DNA of 26,240 bases from Syntrophaceae bacterium UBA2192 (GTDB lineage: Bacteria > Desulfobacterota > Syntrophia > Syntrophales > UBA2192), in assembly GCA_002327315.1 (NCBI GenBank), contig DCVI01000039.1, positions 1 through 26,240 on the forward strand. The letters run 5' to 3'. The stretch's first letter is position 1, and each line of letters begins with the position of its first letter. Made by a program: the position numbers and the translations under genes. Under the pieces are notes generated by a model. It made no database searches, had not been told where the DNA came from, and worked only from the letters and a program-made list of their open reading frames with translations. Below, piece by piece: positions 24,148 to 26,240 of the stretch.

Positions 24148-24939
24148 ATGAAGAAACAGGCCGCTACGGAAGGGATCGAGCAGCTGAGCCTGCGCCGCTT
24201 CGACGGCAAGCGATTCTCCGACGCCCCGGGGGACGTGGTCCGGGAGATGCTCCTGGAGGTCTTTGTCGATGGCAGCCTCGTCGTGACTATTGCCTGCGCG
24301 GGGATTCACCTGCGGGAGCTTGCGACAGGGTTTGCGAAACAGGAAGGCCTGCTCGAAGAAGCAGCGGATATTCTGGAGTTGACCCTCTCGTCCGACCGGG
24401 TCGACATCCGGACCCGGGGCGGCAGGGGCCGGGCGCCCTCCCTGGCGGCGGGAAAGACGATTGCCTCGAGCGGCTCCCGCGGCAGCCGCTCGTTCCAGGC
24501 GGAGGGAAAGGAAAAGGCCGTCCTGAACGGCTGCCCGGAGCTCGATGCAGCAACGGCTCTCCGTTTGATGGATGCGCTCCTTGCGGCCACGGTGATCCAC
24601 GAGCGCACGCGGGGCACTCACTGCTCGGCCCTGGCCGATGCGCAGGGCATCCTCGCGGCGCGTGAGGACATCGGGCGGCACAACACGATCGACATGCTCT
24701 GCGGCTGGGCGCTCACCGAAGGCATCGACCTCGCCGACAAGTTGCTCCTGACGACGGGGCGCGTCTCTTCCGAGATCGTCTCCAAGGCCTGGAAGATGGG
24801 GGTCCCCATCATCGTCTCCCACTCGGCGGCCACCTCGCGCGCCGTCATGATGGCCGAGTCGCTGGGGATCGTGGTCGTGGGGTATGTGCGGTGCAAGTCT
24901 TTCACGGTCTATGCGGGATGCGAAGCTATCAAGGCCTGA
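24148..24939 (+). CDS. fdhD: FdhD-family formate dehydrogenase accessory protein lacking the canonical CxxC motif
   Basis: FdhD binds the bis-MGD molybdenum or tungsten cofactor and delivers sulfur to it from a cysteine desulfurase, which formate dehydrogenase needs for activity. Of 263 residues, the C-terminal half is typical: AREDIGRHNTIDMLCG (171-185), TTGRVSSEIVSKAWKMGVP (202-220), VSHSAATSRAVMMAESLG and VVGYVRCKSF. The usual C-x2-C loop should fall near 105-115, where the sequence is ASSGSRGSRSF with serines only. Other cysteines (C50, C129, C159, C184, C249, C258) are elsewhere. It is either a variant with another sulfur carrier or an inactive or cofactor-binding-only form. The ATG is 2 bp past the selB stop, with GAGAGGCGG upstream. 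Confidence 0.88.
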   Translation: MKKQAATEGIEQLSLRRFDGKRFSDAPGDVVREMLLEVFVDGSLVVTIACAGIHLRELATGFAKQEGLLEEAADILELTLSSDRVDIRTRGGRGRAPSLAAGKTIASSGSRGSRSFQAEGKEKAVLNGCPELDAATALRLMDALLAATVIHERTRGTHCSALADAQGILAAREDIGRHNTIDMLCGWALTEGIDLADKLLLTTGRVSSEIVSKAWKMGVPIIVSHSAATSRAVMMAESLGIVVVGYVRCKSFTVYAGCEAIKA

Positions 24940-25252
24940 CGAGGCAAACAAGGCCAAAGGCTACAGGCAGCAGGTGACATCTGTTAGCGGAAGGCACTCG
25001 ACCAGGATTCTTCCTGCGAATAGACGGTTTTAGACCGCTCTAACGCTCGCTCCACTGCGGCCGCAAGAACTCGCCCTTCGGGCTCAGACAGCTTGCGCCG
25101 CGGACGTTGCGCTTCGCGAAGAGCGGTTACCTAAAACGCGTCTAACTTCGCTATCCAGAATCCCGCTCGCGTGCCGTTATCGTAAATCAATAAGGGCAGC
25201 AGCACTTAGAGAGGTCAAAGACATCAGGCAATAAACAACAGGAAGGAACTGG
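24940..25252. other. 313-bp gap between fdhD and the HD nuclease gene
   Basis: No gene is visible. The first about 43 bp are degenerate AGGC-rich heptamers (CAAGGCC, AAAGGCT, ACAGGCA, GCAGGTG). The middle is a 183-bp palindrome with flanking direct repeats. The last about 65 bp hold the leader of the next gene with its ribosome site GGAAGGA. I found no convincing promoter and no tRNA-like cloverleaf. Confidence 0.6.
24983..25185. mobile_element. MITE-like palindromic insertion with imperfect flanking direct repeats
   Basis: Positions 24993-25175 form an imperfect inverted repeat about a GCCC-TTC-GGGC apex (25073-25083). Paired blocks from outside in include GGCAC/GTGCC, GGATTCT/AGAATCC, GCGAA/TTCGC, TAGACG/CGTCTA, TTTTAG/CTAAAA, ACCGCTC/GAGCGGT and CGCAAG/CTTGCG, about two thirds of each arm. 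GTTAGCGGAA (24983-24992) and GTTATCGTAA (25176-25185) abut the two ends in direct orientation and match at 8 of 10 positions, like an eroded target-site duplication. There is no coding capacity, so it would be non-autonomous. A structured RNA is the alternative. Confidence 0.6.
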
Positions 25253-26209
25253 ATGAAATCCCTATTCGTAAAAGACATCAAGGCAGGCGAGAAGATCAAG
25301 GCGTCCTTTCTCGTCATGGAAAAGAATCTGGCCTATTCCCAGAAAGGGGCGCCCTATCTCAGCGTCAAACTCCGTGACCGGACGGGGGACATCGAAGGCC
25401 GCGTCTGGGACAACGTGGCGGCCCTCGACCCGCTCTTCCGGAAAGGCGACATCGTCTTCGTGCAGGCCCGTGCCGTCAGCTACCGCGACAACACGCAGCT
25501 TGCTATCCTCGACATCCGCAAAATAGAGGAGACCGACATCGACCCCTGGGATTATTTTCCGACCACGAAGGGCGACGTGGAAGAGATGTTCACCGCGCTT
25601 ACGGGCTATGTGTCCACCGTGGAGAACCCCTGGCTGAAAAAACTGCTGGAGGGCTTTCTGGGCGACGGGGACCTGGCCGCACGGCTTAAAAGGGCACCCG
25701 CCGCAAAGGGGTTCCACCACGCCTACCTCGGGGGACTCCTGGAGCACACCCTGTCCATGGTGCGGATCCTTGACTTCCTGGCGAGCCACTACCCGACGGC
25801 GAGCCGCGATATGCTGATTGCCGGCGGGATCCTGCACGACATCGGCAAGATCGAGGAATTTTCCTACGACCGGGCCATCGATTACTCGACGCCGGGCCGG
25901 CTCCTGGGGCATATCTACCTTGGCGTGGAAATGCTCGACCGGAAGATCGCAGCGATCGAAGGGTTCCCGGAGGGTCTGGCCCTGGAGCTCAAGCACGTAG
26001 TCCTTGCCCATCACGGCGAGCTCGATTTCGGCTCTCCCAAGCGTCCCAAGACCGTGGAGGCCCTCATCGTCCACTTCGTTGACGATCTCGATGCCAAGGT
26101 GATTGCCTTCCGGGAATTCATTGGGAATTCCGGCGGCGAGGAATCGGAGTGGACCCTCTTCCACCGGTTCTTCGAGCGCTTCCTCTATAAGGGAAAGGCA
26201 GGGGCGTAG
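25253..26209 (+). CDS. OB-fold/HD-domain nuclease, YhaM 3'-5' exoribonuclease-like
   Basis: A 318-residue protein. The N-terminal OB-fold (about 12-92, with VKLRDRTGDIEGRVWDN at 38-54) would bind nucleic acid. The HD domain (about 155-290) shows GGLLEHTLSM (H165), ILHDIGK (H195-D196), LAHHGE (H253-H254) and FVDDLDAK (D277/D278/D280 region) as metal ligands. This arrangement matches YhaM/CbfA1 enzymes, which degrade RNA and possibly DNA from the 3' end with divalent metals. The usual YhaM length is similar. The ATG at 25253 has AGGAAGGA 5 nt upstream. It lies in the same direction as selB and fdhD but is separated by the palindromic element, so it is probably a separate unit. A heptamer array begins just after the stop. 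Confidence 0.9.
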   Translation: MKSLFVKDIKAGEKIKASFLVMEKNLAYSQKGAPYLSVKLRDRTGDIEGRVWDNVAALDPLFRKGDIVFVQARAVSYRDNTQLAILDIRKIEETDIDPWDYFPTTKGDVEEMFTALTGYVSTVENPWLKKLLEGFLGDGDLAARLKRAPAAKGFHHAYLGGLLEHTLSMVRILDFLASHYPTASRDMLIAGGILHDIGKIEEFSYDRAIDYSTPGRLLGHIYLGVEMLDRKIAAIEGFPEGLALELKHVVLAHHGELDFGSPKRPKTVEALIVHFVDDLDAKVIAFREFIGNSGGEESEWTLFHRFFERFLYKGKAGA

Positions 26210-26211
26210 AG

Positions 26212-26240
26212 ACAGGGTATAGGGTGCAGGGTGCAGGGTG
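26212..26240. repeat. Heptamer tandem array, cut by the window end
   Basis: After the nuclease gene the units AGGGTAT, AGGGTGC, AGGGTGC and AGGGTG(..) run to the end of the window at 7-bp period. The array presumably continues. Confidence 0.75.

Noticed and set aside
24937..25000. TGA at the end of fdhD read as selenocysteine, given the adjacent selB
   Set aside because: The protein already reaches the normal FdhD C-terminus, and the read-through tail enters low-complexity heptamers and stops soon.
24993..25175. tRNA(Sec) or other tRNA gene in the fdhD-nuclease gap
   Set aside because: The fold is one long palindrome, not a cloverleaf. There is no T-loop GGTTCGA-type box, UCA anticodon stem or CCA end.

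Overview
The window is a GC-rich stretch of a bacterial chromosome. It looks like an anaerobic Desulfobacterota ('deltaproteobacterial') genome, perhaps near Syntrophales, Syntrophobacterales or Geobacter-type lineages. That placement is inferred from gene order (a complete dcw cluster ending in ftsZ followed by a B12-type radical SAM gene), from the selenocysteine factor SelB next to FdhD, and from the protein sequences. No 16S or other taxonomic marker is present.

Minus strand, 20404 down to 1054: a division and cell-wall (dcw) cluster in the order mraZ, rsmH, ftsL, ftsI (with a PASTA domain), murE, murF, mraY, murD, ftsW, murG, murC, murB, ftsQ, ftsA, ftsZ, radical SAM gene. A strong sigma70-type promoter (TTGACA, 17 bp, TACTAT) lies upstream of mraZ. 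Three GTGGA direct repeats at exact 10-bp period follow it, which is the layout expected of the MraZ operator. Genes are tightly packed with many 4-bp overlaps, so this is probably one long operon. The products make the lipid-linked peptidoglycan precursor (MurB to MurG, MraY), flip or polymerise and cross-link it (FtsW, FtsI), and assemble the divisome (FtsL, FtsQ, FtsA, FtsZ). No ddl gene is present. Six of the fifteen classic dcw genes start with GTG or TTG.

Downstream of this operon, 36-932 (minus) is a separately promoted protein with two gamma-glutamylcyclotransferase-like domains. Upstream of mraZ on the same strand are ruvX (21439-21894) and mltG (20414-21442), overlapping by 4 bp. 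ruvX may be leaderless.

Plus strand, 22232-26209: selB, fdhD and a YhaM-like OB-fold/HD nuclease. SelB decodes UGA as selenocysteine and FdhD matures formate dehydrogenase, so the pair suggests selenoprotein formate metabolism elsewhere in the genome. This FdhD lacks the usual cysteine motif.

The unexpected content is in the gaps. Short tandem arrays with 7-, 8- or 9-bp units occur in most gaps over about 100 bp, including 15 perfect copies of a heptamer between ruvX and selB. A 183-bp imperfect palindrome flanked by a near-perfect 10-bp direct repeat lies between fdhD and the nuclease gene and looks like a MITE-type insertion. A REP-like palindrome lies between murG and murC. I saw no CRISPR array, tRNA, rRNA, prophage, defence system or clearly new multi-gene system.
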